Positions 7,014-15,209 are shown, counted from the stretch's first letter. The stretch is DNA of 15,209 bases from Prevotella sp. CAG:1058 (GCA_000433175.1 HF986740.1:45559-60767); one strand, 5' to 3'. The notes: generated from the sequence alone by a model not told the origin. Translations and numbers: made by a program.

Positions 7014-7835
7014 ATGCAGAAATACGCCGATTATATTGAAAAGATTGAGATAGACTCCTTATGGAGCGGCCGCCGCCACGTCGTCTGGGAACTCGACCGC
7101 AAAGTCAACATACTTAGCGGCATAAACGGTGTGGGCAAGAGCACCATACTCAACAAGGTGGTGAAAAGCGTAGGTCCGGGTGGCGACATCGCAAGCCACC
7201 TGGTGAAGGGCGTCCACATAAGCGTATGCCCGGCAGACGCCACACACATACGGTACGACATAATACGCTCGTTCGACCGTCCGTTGCTCAATGCCGACAT
7301 ACTTGGCGAGGTCGGGGCAAACCTTGTCACCGAGCTTGACTGGCAGCTGTTCAAACTGCAGCGCAAGTATCTTGACTACCAGGTGAACATCGGCAACCGC
7401 ATAATATCAGTACTGCAAAGCGGCGCAACTGACGCCGCTGCAAAGGCACAGGCCATATCAGAACCGAAAAAGAAGTTCCAGGACATGATAGACGACCTGT
7501 TCTCGGACACCGGTAAGAAAATAATAAGGACCGAAAACGAAATCCGCTTCTCGCAAATAGGCGAAACGCTGTACCCCTACCAGCTGTCGAGCGGCGAGAA
7601 ACAGATGCTCGCCATACTGCTGACGGTGCTCATCGAGGACAACCAGCCTTACGTGCTGTTCATGGACGAGCCTGAAGTAAGCCTGCACGTGGAATGGCAG
7701 AAAAGGCTGATAGACCTGATACTTGACCTTAACGAAAACGTACAGATAATACTTACCACACACTCGCCGGCCGTAGTAATGAGCGGCTGGATAGACCAGA
7801 TAACCGAGGTGAGCGACATAACGGACAACGAATAA
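7014..7835 (+). CDS. ABC-type AAA ATPase (AAA_21/AAA_15-like), partner of the DUF4435 protein
   Basis: A compact 273-aa soluble ATPase. Visible motifs: Walker A GINGVGKST (residues 36-44), ABC signature LSSGEKQ (191-197), Walker B VLFMDEP with Asp218 and catalytic Glu219, D-loop region EVSLH, and H-loop His250 in TTHSP. This is the SMC/Rad50/OLD-like ATPase fold with a short helical insert (~95-180) instead of a long coiled coil, and no membrane segment, so it is not a transport ATPase. The ATG at 7014 is chosen over the GTG at 6942 because the promoter boxes lie between them and the AAA domain begins at once. The next gene, 73 bases on, encodes a DUF4435 protein; this pairing occurs in the PARIS anti-phage system, where the ATPase senses phage proteins and holds the nuclease. 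That AriA is larger, so equivalence is inferred, not shown. Confidence 0.85.
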   Translation: MQKYADYIEKIEIDSLWSGRRHVVWELDRKVNILSGINGVGKSTILNKVVKSVGPGGDIASHLVKGVHISVCPADATHIRYDIIRSFDRPLLNADILGEVGANLVTELDWQLFKLQRKYLDYQVNIGNRIISVLQSGATDAAAKAQAISEPKKKFQDMIDDLFSDTGKKIIRTENEIRFSQIGETLYPYQLSSGEKQMLAILLTVLIEDNQPYVLFMDEPEVSLHVEWQKRLIDLILDLNENVQIILTTHSPAVVMSGWIDQITEVSDITDNE

Positions 7836-7908
7836 GCGGCCAAGAACGCCGCAACAGCGACCGGCCGGACAGGGAAACGCCCCCCATAACGATAAAACAA
7901 CGCTAACC

Positions 7909-8970
7909 ATGAACAAACGACTGCGCGACAACATAACATCAGAATACTTCGGAGCGGCCAACAGGCTGAAGTCGAGGAATGCAAGACGGCGCATCGTGGC
8001 ATACGTCGAAAGCTACGACGACGTGCTGTTCTGGCGCACCATACTGACCGACTTCGAGGACGAAAGCCGATACTTCGAGGTATTGCTGCCATCGCACAAG
8101 ACGCTCGAACGCGGTAAGCGGTCAGTGCTGATGAACCTTTTGTACGAAAAAGTAGGCGAAGACATGATAGCATGCGTTGACGCCGACTACGACTACCTTA
8201 TGCAGGGAGCCACCGAAACGTCAAAATACATAATAAGCAACCCGTTCGTCTTCCATACTTACGCCTACTCGATAGAGAATTTGCAATGCTACGGCCCGTC
8301 GCTGCACAACGTCTGCGTGATGGTGACACTTAACGACACGCCCGTATTCGACTTTGCCGACTTCATGCGGCAGTACAGCAAAGCCATTTTCCCCTTGTTC
8401 GTATGGTCGATCTGGCACTACCGCCGCAACATCTACGGACAGTTCACCATATCCGAATTCAACAAGGTCGTCGAGCTCGGGGGCATTAACATCAACTCGC
8501 CTGAAACAACCATAGCCAACGTGCGCAACAAGGTTTGGAAGAAGACCAACTGGCTGCGCAAGAAACATCCTGATGCAAAAGAGTCATACCTCTCATTAAA
8601 ACGCGAGCTTATCAACTTGGGCGTAACACCCGAGACTACATACCTATACATACAAGGACACCATTTGTTTGACAAGGTCGTGGTCCCGATAATGACCAAG
8701 GTATGCGGTCTGCTGATACGCAAACAGGAGTCTGAAATACGACGGCAGTCCGTACACGAGACGCAGATGCGGAACGAATTGTCGTGCTATTCGCACAGCG
8801 TGCAGGACATAGAACAGATGCTAAAGAAAAACACCGGCTATCTTAAGTCACCGCAGTTAAAACTGCTGAAGGATGATTTGAAACGTTTTCTGAATCCTGG
8901 AAATGAAAGAACAGCGGAACTAAAGCAAACGGGCGAAAACACCGTAAACCCCGATAACGGTTTGGAATAA
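7909..8970 (+). CDS. DUF4435 protein with TOPRIM-like nuclease motifs, AriB-like
   Basis: A 353-aa protein of the DUF4435 type. The N-terminal half has the family signature: VESYDDVLFW (Glu34, Asp37, Asp38), then CVDADYD (Asp91, Asp93, Asp95) and YSIENLQCYG (Glu123). The glutamate followed by a D-x-D motif is the metal-binding layout of TOPRIM nucleases, and DUF4435 includes AriB, the effector of PARIS, which cleaves host tRNA on phage infection. The middle (~150-260) is helical and basic (KVWKKTNWLRKKHPD); the C-terminal ~80 residues are charged and probably helical with a polar, disordered end. It follows the ATPase by 73 bases on the same strand with no terminator, so both are likely co-expressed. 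Alternative: a chromosomal overcoming-lysogenization-type DNA-repair nuclease. Family call fairly sure; defence role inferred. Confidence 0.8.
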   Translation: MNKRLRDNITSEYFGAANRLKSRNARRRIVAYVESYDDVLFWRTILTDFEDESRYFEVLLPSHKTLERGKRSVLMNLLYEKVGEDMIACVDADYDYLMQGATETSKYIISNPFVFHTYAYSIENLQCYGPSLHNVCVMVTLNDTPVFDFADFMRQYSKAIFPLFVWSIWHYRRNIYGQFTISEFNKVVELGGININSPETTIANVRNKVWKKTNWLRKKHPDAKESYLSLKRELINLGVTPETTYLYIQGHHLFDKVVVPIMTKVCGLLIRKQESEIRRQSVHETQMRNELSCYSHSVQDIEQMLKKNTGYLKSPQLKLLKDDLKRFLNPGNERTAELKQTGENTVNPDNGLE

Positions 8971-8985
8971 TGCACGAATCAGAAC

Positions 8986-9035
8986 CGCCGCCATGAAAAT
9001 ACTCCTAAAAAGTACGGATTATTTTCATGACGGCG
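8986..9035. terminator. Hairpin between the convergent DUF4435 and manA genes
   Basis: Arms 8986-9001 and 9020-9035 pair over 16 positions with one C-A mismatch (CGCCG-C-CATGAAAATA against TATTTTCATG-A-CGGCG), around an 18-base loop. It is 15 bases past the DUF4435 stop and 62 bases past the manA stop, so it can end both transcripts; a clear T-run is lacking. Confidence 0.55.
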
Positions 9036-9097
9036 TTATCATTTAAAACCTTGTAAGATGTATTCCGACATCATTTTGATTACGCTTTCACGGCTGG

Positions 9098-10063
9098 CTA
9101 CACGTAAGTTTCAAGAAACTTTATGTTTCCACTTATGTTAAGCGTCTCCGTCGTGGCGGGCACAAGCATCGACTCGCCCGCACGCAGGCTCATCTTATTG
9201 CCCTCGTTGTCGGTAAATACGGCCTCACCCTTTATCCCTACAAGGATAACAAAACTGTCAAGCTCGCTGTAATCGAGCGTCATAGGCTCGTCAAGGTCGT
9301 ACACTGCCGTAGTGAAGTGCTTGCAATTTATAAGTGTAACGCCTTGGTTCTTTACCGGTACATAATCCAGGCGGTAATCCTTCAGCACGTTATAGTCGAT
9401 GCATTCGGCAGCCTTATCCGTATGCAGTTCACGCAGGTTGCCATCCTTGTCACGCCTGTTGAAATCGTAAATTCGATATGTAACATCCGAAGTCTGCTGT
9501 ATCTCGGCAAGGAAACACCCTTTTCCTATACTGTGAATCCGCCCTGCCGGAATATAAAAACAGTCGTCCGCCTTGACAGGGAACTCAGCTATGGCGTCAC
9601 AAATTGTACTGTCGTCAACCATAGCTTTATACTGTTCGGGCGTTATTTCCTTCTTAAGCCCGCAACGCAGGTATGCGTCCGGGTCCGAATCCATTATGAA
9701 CCACATCTCGCTCTTGCCGTGCTTCATCCCATGTTTTTTTGCCTTCTCATCATCAGGATGCACCTGTATGGACAGGTCCTGGCATGCGTCAATGAACTTG
9801 ACAAGCAACGGAAACTCGTTGCCGAAACGCTTGTAATTATCTTCTCCTACAAGTTTATCTTTCAACTCTGCGGTAATTTCACTAAGTGTACAGCCTGCAT
9901 AAGGCCCGTTTGCAGCAACACTCTCGCTGCCTTTAACCCCGGATATTTCCCAGCTCTCGCCTACATGGCCGCCAGGAACATCCCCGATGTGCTTGAAGCC
10001 GGCTATCTTGTCGCCGCCCCATAGCGTCTGCTTAAGAATAGTTTTGAACTTGATTGGTTCCAT
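9098..10063 (-). CDS. manA: Mannose-6-phosphate isomerase, class I
   Basis: Cytosolic zinc enzyme that interconverts fructose 6-phosphate and mannose 6-phosphate, feeding mannose catabolism or GDP-mannose/GDP-fucose synthesis for surface glycans. The 321 aa length equals the short bacterial form. Zinc ligands are visible: Gln100 and His102 in LSIQVHPDD, Glu119 in KSEMW, and His177 in IPAGRIHSIG; the conserved arginine-bearing block QTSDVTYRIYDFNR follows. The N-terminus has TLWGGDKIAGF and the GESWEIS block typical of the family. The C-terminal cupin half (about 230-321) is complete. The ATG at 10063 is 50 bases after the trkH stop on the same strand; the gap is AT-rich without a clear TAnnTTTG box, so read-through from trkH is likely. 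Downstream it converges with the DUF4435 gene. Confidence 0.95.
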   Translation of the reverse strand: MEPIKFKTILKQTLWGGDKIAGFKHIGDVPGGHVGESWEISGVKGSESVAANGPYAGCTLSEITAELKDKLVGEDNYKRFGNEFPLLVKFIDACQDLSIQVHPDDEKAKKHGMKHGKSEMWFIMDSDPDAYLRCGLKKEITPEQYKAMVDDSTICDAIAEFPVKADDCFYIPAGRIHSIGKGCFLAEIQQTSDVTYRIYDFNRRDKDGNLRELHTDKAAECIDYNVLKDYRLDYVPVKNQGVTLINCKHFTTAVYDLDEPMTLDYSELDSFVILVGIKGEAVFTDNEGNKMSLRAGESMLVPATTETLNISGNIKFLETYV

Positions 10064-10113
10064 TTAAAATAACTTTTAGTTATAATTCCATAATTAAATT
10101 CAGCCTTACCTTA

Positions 10114-11571
10114 TCAGTTTTTCTTCCAGAAAGCACGCGTGAAGAGCACCATTACGCTGATAAATTCAAGACGCCCCATAAGCATAAGGACGGCACATAT
10201 CCACTTGGCTGCGTCAGGCAGGCCGCTCCATGACATCGTAGGACCTAACTCGGCGCCAAGCGTAGGGCCAACATTGCTCGCACTGCTTATAGCTATCGTA
10301 ATGGCGTTAGTGCTTTCGATGCCCATAAGCTTAAAACAGAAGAAAGCTACAATACATGTTATTCCATAAAGAGCGAAGAACACCAGCAATGTAGCCTGTG
10401 CCTGATAAGGTATATTTGTGTTGTTTAGTCTTACCGGAATGACGGCCCTCGGATGCAGGATATGCTTGAACTCGTTGCGTATTATCCTGAAAAGCATGGC
10501 TATGCGGATGCACTTCACACCGCCGCTCGTGCTTCCGGCGCATGAACCACACACCATGCACATGGTTAAAACGACCCATGTAAGATGGGGCCAAAGCCCT
10601 GCATCGGTATTGAAAAGACCGGTGGTGGTGATGAAAGATGACACCTGGAACAAGGCATACCTGAACGAGTCGGCAACATGTATGCCACCCTGCGTCGTCA
10701 ATATAAAAGTTATGAACAGCGTGGATGCCAGTATTATAGACAAATAAATACGCAGTTCCGTATCCTTTACCAAGTCCCTGAACTTGCCCTTGAAGATCAA
10801 GACATAAAGCAGGGAGAAGTTTATTCCTGACAAAATCATGAAGACTATCGCCGCATAATCAATCGCCGGAGAATTAAAGAAGGCGATACTTGCATTGTGG
10901 GTGGCGAAGCCTCCCGTCGCCGTTATTGACATCGAATAGTTCAAACTGTCGAAGACCCCCATGCCCAAGACAAAGAAACTGAACGCACAACTTACCGTAA
11001 GAATAAGGTAAATAGCCCATATCCATTTTGCGGTGGTACTAAGACGCGGGTGCATACGGCTCTTTATGGGGCCTGTTGCTTCGGCGGAGAAAACCTTGAC
11101 ACTTCCCCCTACGAGCGAGGGCAATATGGCTATGGTAAAGAACATTATACCCAAACCACCTATCCAGTGGGTCAGCGAGCGCCAGAACAGCAACCCGTGG
11201 GGCAACGCCTCGACGTCGTCGATTATCGTAGCGCCGGTAGTAGTGAAGCCCGACATCGTCTCGAGGAAAGCATCGGTATAGCTTGTCAGATAGCCGCTTA
11301 TGACAAACGGCAGCGCACCCAGCGCACTGAAGACCACCCATATAAGCGAAACCAGCAGGTAAGCCTCACGCCTGCCCATGCTGTTCTCAGCCCCGTAGCC
11401 CTTAAACTTCAGGCCTATGGCCAAAAGAACGGTTATGGCTATGGCTATGAGGAACGCCAGGATGTCGTCTTCACCGTAATAAGCCGAGATGAGAAGGCTA
11501 ATGAACATCATCATGGCCTCGATGAAAAGCAGCGAGCCTATGACCTTGTATACTAGTTTGAAGTTTATCAT
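10114..11571 (-). CDS. trkH: TrkH-family potassium uptake channel subunit
   Basis: Membrane pore of the Trk/Ktr potassium uptake system; 485 aa, the usual length. It has four pore-helix/filter repeats: SGFTTTG (107-113), TATGGF (217-222), TTTGLF (315-320) and SASNVGP (430-436), each set between hydrophobic helices, matching the four-fold M1-P-M2 architecture of the superfamily. The gating loop after the third repeat contains the small-residue run CGSCAGSTSGGVK (341-353), the region that in TrkH blocks the pore until the regulatory subunit moves it. The ATG at 11571 is 9 bases after the trkA stop, so the channel and its cytosolic regulator are made from one mRNA. No anomaly is seen. Confidence 0.95.
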   Translation of the reverse strand: MINFKLVYKVIGSLLFIEAMMMFISLLISAYYGEDDILAFLIAIAITVLLAIGLKFKGYGAENSMGRREAYLLVSLIWVVFSALGALPFVISGYLTSYTDAFLETMSGFTTTGATIIDDVEALPHGLLFWRSLTHWIGGLGIMFFTIAILPSLVGGSVKVFSAEATGPIKSRMHPRLSTTAKWIWAIYLILTVSCAFSFFVLGMGVFDSLNYSMSITATGGFATHNASIAFFNSPAIDYAAIVFMILSGINFSLLYVLIFKGKFRDLVKDTELRIYLSIILASTLFITFILTTQGGIHVADSFRYALFQVSSFITTTGLFNTDAGLWPHLTWVVLTMCMVCGSCAGSTSGGVKCIRIAMLFRIIRNEFKHILHPRAVIPVRLNNTNIPYQAQATLLVFFALYGITCIVAFFCFKLMGIESTNAITIAISSASNVGPTLGAELGPTMSWSGLPDAAKWICAVLMLMGRLEFISVMVLFTRAFWKKN

Positions 11572-11580
11572 CGCAGCCTC

Positions 11581-12924
11581 TTAATTGAAGAATTTCTCAA
11601 TCTTCGACATGTTGACATTGTGGCAGAACACCACTACGATGTCGCCCGCCTCTATCTGCGAGCCACCTGAAACAAGAATGCCTTCGCCGTTGCGGACAAG
11701 GCCTCCGATTGTTGTTCCATGCGGAAGCCCCAGTTCGAACACCCTTTTCTTTGTCACTTTTGAATCCTGCTGGGCTGTAAACTCCGCCACATCTGCGTTG
11801 GCCGACATAAGGAAGCGGGTATTATTGACGTCAGAGTCGAGCATCATCTGGTAAATACGGCTCGCGGCTATGGCCTTCTTGTTGATTATGGTACCTATGT
11901 CGAGGCTTTCGGCCATTTTCACATAATCCATGTTCTCGACCATGGCTATGGTCTTGCGCACACCAAGACGCTTGGCCGTAAGGCATGCAAGAATGTTGGT
12001 TTCGGCATTACCGGTAAGGGCGACAAAGGCCTGGGTGTTCTTCACACCTTCCTCGACAAGCAACGGAATGTCGCGTCCGTCGCCGTTGATTACCATTATC
12101 TTGTCGGTGTCGACAAGCTCGTTTATCTGTTCGCAACGCTTCTCGTCGGCCTCGATAATCTTAGTGTTCATGTACTCGGGAATCATCTGCACGGCCCTTA
12201 TGGCGGTATTGCCGCCACCCATTACCATCACGTTCTTTACGTCAACGTAATTTTCCTTGCCTACGAGCTTCCTTATATAAGGTATGTAGTTGCGCGTCGT
12301 CATGAAGTAAGCCATGTCGTAAATCTTCAACACGTCGTCGCCGCGCGGTATTATGGTATCGTCACCGCGCTTGACGGCAACGATATGGTATGGTGACTCC
12401 GGCTTGCAGAGGTCCTTAAGGGGTTCGTTCAGTATCTCGCACGTCTCCCTCAGCTTTATGCCCAGCATTATCAGGGCGCCGTTGTGCACGTCCCAGCGTT
12501 GGCGCACCCAGCTCATCTTCAGTCCGTTTACGATGTCGTAGGCGGCAAGGTTTTCAGGATATATGAGCGAGTCTACGCCGACCTTGGCGAGAAAAGCCTT
12601 AGGTTCGGGGTCGATAAGCTCGTAGTTGTTCACCTTGGCAACGGTTTTCTTGGCTCCGAGAGCCTTAGCCATGATGCAACTGTTCATGTTCATGTTTTCG
12701 TCGGGCGTAACGCCTATGAACAGGTCTGCACTACCCACGCCGGCGTCTTTCAGGGCTTTGACGCTTGTGGGCGAGGCATGCACGGTCATGAGGTCGTAGT
12801 CGCTGCTGACGTTGCCCAGCCTTTCCTCGTCCTCGTCAATGAGTACGATGTCCTGGTCGTTGCGCGACAACAGTTTGGCAAGATACGTTCCTATGGCGTA
12901 AGCTCCAGCAATGATGATCTTCAT
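11581..12924 (-). CDS. trkA: TrkA, cytosolic NAD(H)-binding regulator of potassium uptake
   Basis: A 447-aa regulator that assembles as a ring beneath TrkH and gates it in response to nucleotides. It has the two tandem RCK units of long TrkA proteins: TrkA-N at ~1-130 and ~230-350, TrkA-C at ~140-220 and ~365-447. The ATG at 12924 is taken; the TTG at 12930 would only add two residues. The first Rossmann loop reads GAYAIG (7-12), with Tyr in place of the middle glycine of GxGxxG, followed by the acidic residues LIDEDEERL at the end of strand 2. The second loop reads GGGNTA (236-241), lacking the third glycine, followed by IIEADEKRC. Both changes may alter which nucleotide is bound. The gene starts 12 bases after the dxs stop. 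Confidence 0.95.
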   Translation of the reverse strand: MKIIIAGAYAIGTYLAKLLSRNDQDIVLIDEDEERLGNVSSDYDLMTVHASPTSVKALKDAGVGSADLFIGVTPDENMNMNSCIMAKALGAKKTVAKVNNYELIDPEPKAFLAKVGVDSLIYPENLAAYDIVNGLKMSWVRQRWDVHNGALIMLGIKLRETCEILNEPLKDLCKPESPYHIVAVKRGDDTIIPRGDDVLKIYDMAYFMTTRNYIPYIRKLVGKENYVDVKNVMVMGGGNTAIRAVQMIPEYMNTKIIEADEKRCEQINELVDTDKIMVINGDGRDIPLLVEEGVKNTQAFVALTGNAETNILACLTAKRLGVRKTIAMVENMDYVKMAESLDIGTIINKKAIAASRIYQMMLDSDVNNTRFLMSANADVAEFTAQQDSKVTKKRVFELGLPHGTTIGGLVRNGEGILVSGGSQIEAGDIVVVFCHNVNMSKIEKFFN

Positions 12925-12936
12925 CTTCAACCGGTA

Positions 12937-14874
12937 TTAGTCGTTAATACTGCCGTGGCCGGACGCAAGCCTGCCGGCGGCCTTGCATATTGCATCGGTT
13001 ATGGAGCCGGCATCGATGCCTACAATACTCTGCAACTGGCTTACAGTACCGTGCTCGACGAACTTGTCGGGCAGTCCGAGCCGTGTAACCCTGGCCCGGA
13101 AACCGTGGTCGGCCATCCATTCGAGCACCGCCGAGCCGAAGCCCCCGTTGCGGACGCCGTCTTCAACGGTTATAACCTCGTCGAAGTTGCGGCCTACCTC
13201 GTCAAGCAGACGCTCGTCCATGGGTTTTATGAAGCGCATGTCGTAATGTGCCACGTCAAGCCCCGTACATGACTTCTCGGCAGCCTCTATCGCCTTGACG
13301 GCGTTGTTACCAATCGGGCCTACCGACAGTACGGCTATGCCGCGGCCTTCCTTCAGCCTACGGCCGGTACCCACTTCTATTTCCTCCATCTTATTGTGCC
13401 AGTCTACCAGTACACCACGGCCGCGCGGATACCTTATCACAAACGAGCCTTTACCTTCAAGCTGGGCGGTGTACATCAGGTTGCGCAGCTCATGCTCGTC
13501 CATCGGCGAGGCTATAGTCAGATTGGGCACGGGGCGCAGGGCGGCCATGTCGAAAGCGCCGTGATGGGTGGCTCCGTCCTCGCCTACAAGCCCGGCGCGG
13601 TCGAGACAGAGCACGACGGGCAGGTTGAGTATTGCCATGTCGTGTATGATGTTGTCGTAAGAGCGCTGCGCAAACGAGCTGTATATGTTGCAGAAGGGTT
13701 GCAGTCCGTCCTTGGCCATTCCTGCGGCGAAGGTTACGGCGTGCCCCTCGGCTATGCCTACGTCGAAAGCCCTGTCGGGCATGGCCTTCATCATGATGTT
13801 CATCGAGCAGCCCGTGGGCATGGCCGGCGTCACTCCCACGATGCGCGGGTTGTCCTTGGCAAGCTCGAGCAGGGTCTTGCCGAATACGTCCTGGAACTTC
13901 GGCGGCACGCCCGTCTCGTCTGATATGATGCGCTCTTCGGCGTCAATGTCGAACTTTCCGGGCGCATGCCACACCGTGGGGTCTTTTTCCGCAGGCGCAT
14001 ATCCGTGGCCCTTTATCGTATGCAGGTGCAGCAGCTTGGGGCCTTTCATGTTCCTCAGCTGCCTCAGTATGCGTACCATTTCGACCACGTTGTGGCCGTC
14101 GAACGGTCCGAAATACCTTATGTTAAGTCCCTCGAATATGTTTTGCTGGTGGCTTATGGCCGACTTCAGCGCATTGTTAAGCCTGATTATGCCCTTGCGG
14201 CGGTCATCGTTAAGGTAGCCTTTGGCGTTAAGCCAGCGCGAGGCCTTGAACCTCATGCGGTTGTAGGTCTCGTTGGTGTTCAGCTTGAGCAAGGCCTGTT
14301 TCAGTCCGCCCACGCTGCGGTCTATGCTCATGTTGTTGTCGTTGAGCACTATGAGCATGTCGTTCGGAGTCGTCGACACGTTGTTAAGCCCCTCGAAGGC
14401 CAGACCTCCGCTCATTGCTCCGTCGCCGATTATGGCTACCACATGCCGTTGCAGGTTTCCCGTCTTCTTGGCAGCCACGTCCATTCCCAACGCCACCGAA
14501 ATGGAGTTGGAGGCATGGCCGCATGTGAAGCTGTCGTACTCGCTCTCCAACGGCGAGGGGAACGGCATTATGCCGTGCAGCTTGCGGTTGGTGTTGAAGC
14601 GGTCCTTACGCCCCGTGAGTATCTTGTGCCCGTAAGCCTGATGCCCTACGTCCCACACCAGCCTGTCGTCAGGCGTGCTGTAGACGTAATGCAGGGCCAC
14701 GGTCAGCTCCACCGCACCCATGCTCGAAGCCAGATGGCCGGGATTGACTGAAAGTTCCTTCAAGATGTCCTCCCGCAGCTCTTTGCACAGTTGCGGCAGC
14801 TGTTCCACTTTCAGCTTTCTTAAATCGGCAGGGGTGTTTATGTTATCAAGCAGGTTAAAAGTTCTTTCTTTCAC
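12937..14874 (-). CDS. dxs: 1-deoxy-D-xylulose-5-phosphate synthase
   Basis: First enzyme of the MEP pathway: condenses pyruvate with glyceraldehyde 3-phosphate to make DXP for isoprenoids, thiamine and pyridoxal. The GTG at 14874 is chosen: it gives 645 aa, follows AAGGA at 4 bases, and lies just below the -7 box at 14900-14907; the open frame continues up to 14997 but that stretch crosses the promoter and has no homology-like sequence. Thiamine diphosphate binding is clear: His47 in GHLASSMG, His78 in [17 protein letters not shown] (150-157) with Asn164/165 in LNN, and catalytic Glu376 in [13 protein letters not shown]. The three transketolase-like domains (~1-320, ~325-490, ~510-640) are complete. 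Its stop is 12 bases before trkA, making a dxs-trkA-trkH operon. Confidence 0.95.
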   Translation of the reverse strand: MKERTFNLLDNINTPADLRKLKVEQLPQLCKELREDILKELSVNPGHLASSMGAVELTVALHYVYSTPDDRLVWDVGHQAYGHKILTGRKDRFNTNRKLHGIMPFPSPLESEYDSFTCGHASNSISVALGMDVAAKKTGNLQRHVVAIIGDGAMSGGLAFEGLNNVSTTPNDMLIVLNDNNMSIDRSVGGLKQALLKLNTNETYNRMRFKASRWLNAKGYLNDDRRKGIIRLNNALKSAISHQQNIFEGLNIRYFGPFDGHNVVEMVRILRQLRNMKGPKLLHLHTIKGHGYAPAEKDPTVWHAPGKFDIDAEERIISDETGVPPKFQDVFGKTLLELAKDNPRIVGVTPAMPTGCSMNIMMKAMPDRAFDVGIAEGHAVTFAAGMAKDGLQPFCNIYSSFAQRSYDNIIHDMAILNLPVVLCLDRAGLVGEDGATHHGAFDMAALRPVPNLTIASPMDEHELRNLMYTAQLEGKGSFVIRYPRGRGVLVDWHNKMEEIEVGTGRRLKEGRGIAVLSVGPIGNNAVKAIEAAEKSCTGLDVAHYDMRFIKPMDERLLDEVGRNFDEVITVEDGVRNGGFGSAVLEWMADHGFRARVTRLGLPDKFVEHGTVSQLQSIVGIDAGSITDAICKAAGRLASGHGSIND

Positions 14875-14899
14875 TTTCCTTAATAAATGAATATTATTG

Positions 14900-14907
14900 C
14901 AAAGGTA
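14900..14907 (-). promoter_or_regulatory. -7 box (TACCTTTG) for the dxs-trkA-trkH operon
   Basis: Read on the - strand the bases are TACCTTTG, a full match to TAnnTTTG, followed by CAATAATATTC. Transcription would start near 14893, giving a leader of about 19 bases before the GTG at 14874. The -33 element is not obvious. Confidence 0.6.
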
Positions 14908-14962
14908 ATGCAAAAAATCGATAGAGCGAAATAATAGAGGTAATATCTTCATCTTTTGTAGG

Positions 14963-14994
14963 TACAAAGACCATAAGGTGTACAAAGACCATAA
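14963..14994. repeat. Two perfect 14-nt direct repeats, 18 bases apart
   Basis: TACAAAGACCATAA occurs at 14963-14976 and again at 14981-14994, with a 4-base spacer GGTG. It lies about 70-100 bases upstream of the expected dxs transcription start and could be a regulator binding site or a simple tandem duplication. Confidence 0.5.
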
Positions 14995-15209
14995 CAATAT
15001 ACTTTGCCATGCCTTTTAACAGGGACTTAAAACCGAGGGTACAGGCTGTCTGGCATGGGCATGCACGCAGCATGGGCGGCCGAACGTAAGGCGGCGTTGC
15101 GCGGCACACGACGTCACGGCGGAGCAACGGCACAGCATAAAACCGTAACACACTGGCAGCCAACATATTACACATTGACTTAATACAGAAATACTTTACA
15201 CCGTTTTAA

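Larger units (their letters stand above)
14875..15209. other. Upstream region of dxs with no supported gene
   Basis: Apart from the dxs promoter box and a 14-nt direct repeat, nothing is recognisable. A 93-codon open frame on the - strand (14894-15175) overlaps the promoter and has a low-complexity, arginine/cysteine/proline-rich product unlike any family I know. GCATGGGC occurs twice (15053-15060, 15070-15077). No tRNA is seen; the neighbouring gene must lie beyond the window. Confidence 0.6.

Noticed and set aside
9317..10024. 235-codon open frame antisense to manA
   Set aside because: manA is complete with all zinc ligands on the opposite strand; the antisense product shows no recognisable motif.
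12484..13272. Long + strand open frames antisense to dxs and trkA (also 13966-14751 and 13396-13923)
   Set aside because: They mirror the codon bias of the real - strand genes, give valine/histidine-rich products with no family features and have no promoter.
14875..14997. 41-residue N-terminal extension of Dxs
   Set aside because: The stretch spans the -7 box and the direct repeat, and homologous Dxs proteins begin near the GTG at 14874, which also has an AAGGA site.
14894..15175. 93-codon open frame on the - strand upstream of dxs
   Set aside because: It overlaps the dxs promoter and repeats, its composition is atypical, and no family resemblance is seen.

Overview
The window looks like a chromosomal segment of a Bacteroidota bacterium, most likely Prevotella or a close relative. 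The reasons are promoter boxes of the Bacteroidota type (TAnnTTTG), almost no Shine-Dalgarno sites, a pectin-type glycosidase/esterase cluster, and protein sequences that read like Prevotella/Bacteroides homologues. There is no rRNA, tRNA, insertion sequence, phage gene or CRISPR array.

Left part (1-5417, + strand): a carbohydrate-use cluster. It holds the 3' part of a GH106-type alpha-L-rhamnosidase, a secreted sialate O-acetylesterase-type esterase 11 bases downstream, and, past a 10-bp hairpin, a secreted GH3-like protein. The GH3-like protein has kept its signal peptide, C-terminal domain and FnIII-like domain but has lost the active-site half of the catalytic barrel. The set suggests deacetylation and de-rhamnosylation of a pectin such as rhamnogalacturonan, though the substrate is inferred.

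Middle (5418-9097): a 455-base intergenic stretch rich in palindromes, with a perfect 19-bp hairpin and a four-unit, 22-bp periodic array of a near-palindromic 15-mer that ends in a probable bidirectional terminator. Then comes a DMT/EamA transporter on the - strand. Divergent from it is a two-gene module: an ABC-type AAA ATPase followed by a DUF4435/TOPRIM-like protein. That domain pairing is the one used by the PARIS (AriA-AriB) anti-phage system, so this is the best candidate for an undescribed defence-like system here. It sits among housekeeping genes, so a core cellular role is also possible.

Right part (9098-14874, - strand): dxs, trkA, trkH and manA lie head to tail. The first three are separated by only 9-12 bases and probably form an operon from a TACCTTTG promoter at 14900-14907, joining isoprenoid precursor synthesis to potassium uptake. 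manA follows 50 bases after trkH and converges on the DUF4435 gene, with a shared hairpin between them. The last 300 bases hold no gene I can support, only a 14-nt direct repeat upstream of the dxs promoter.
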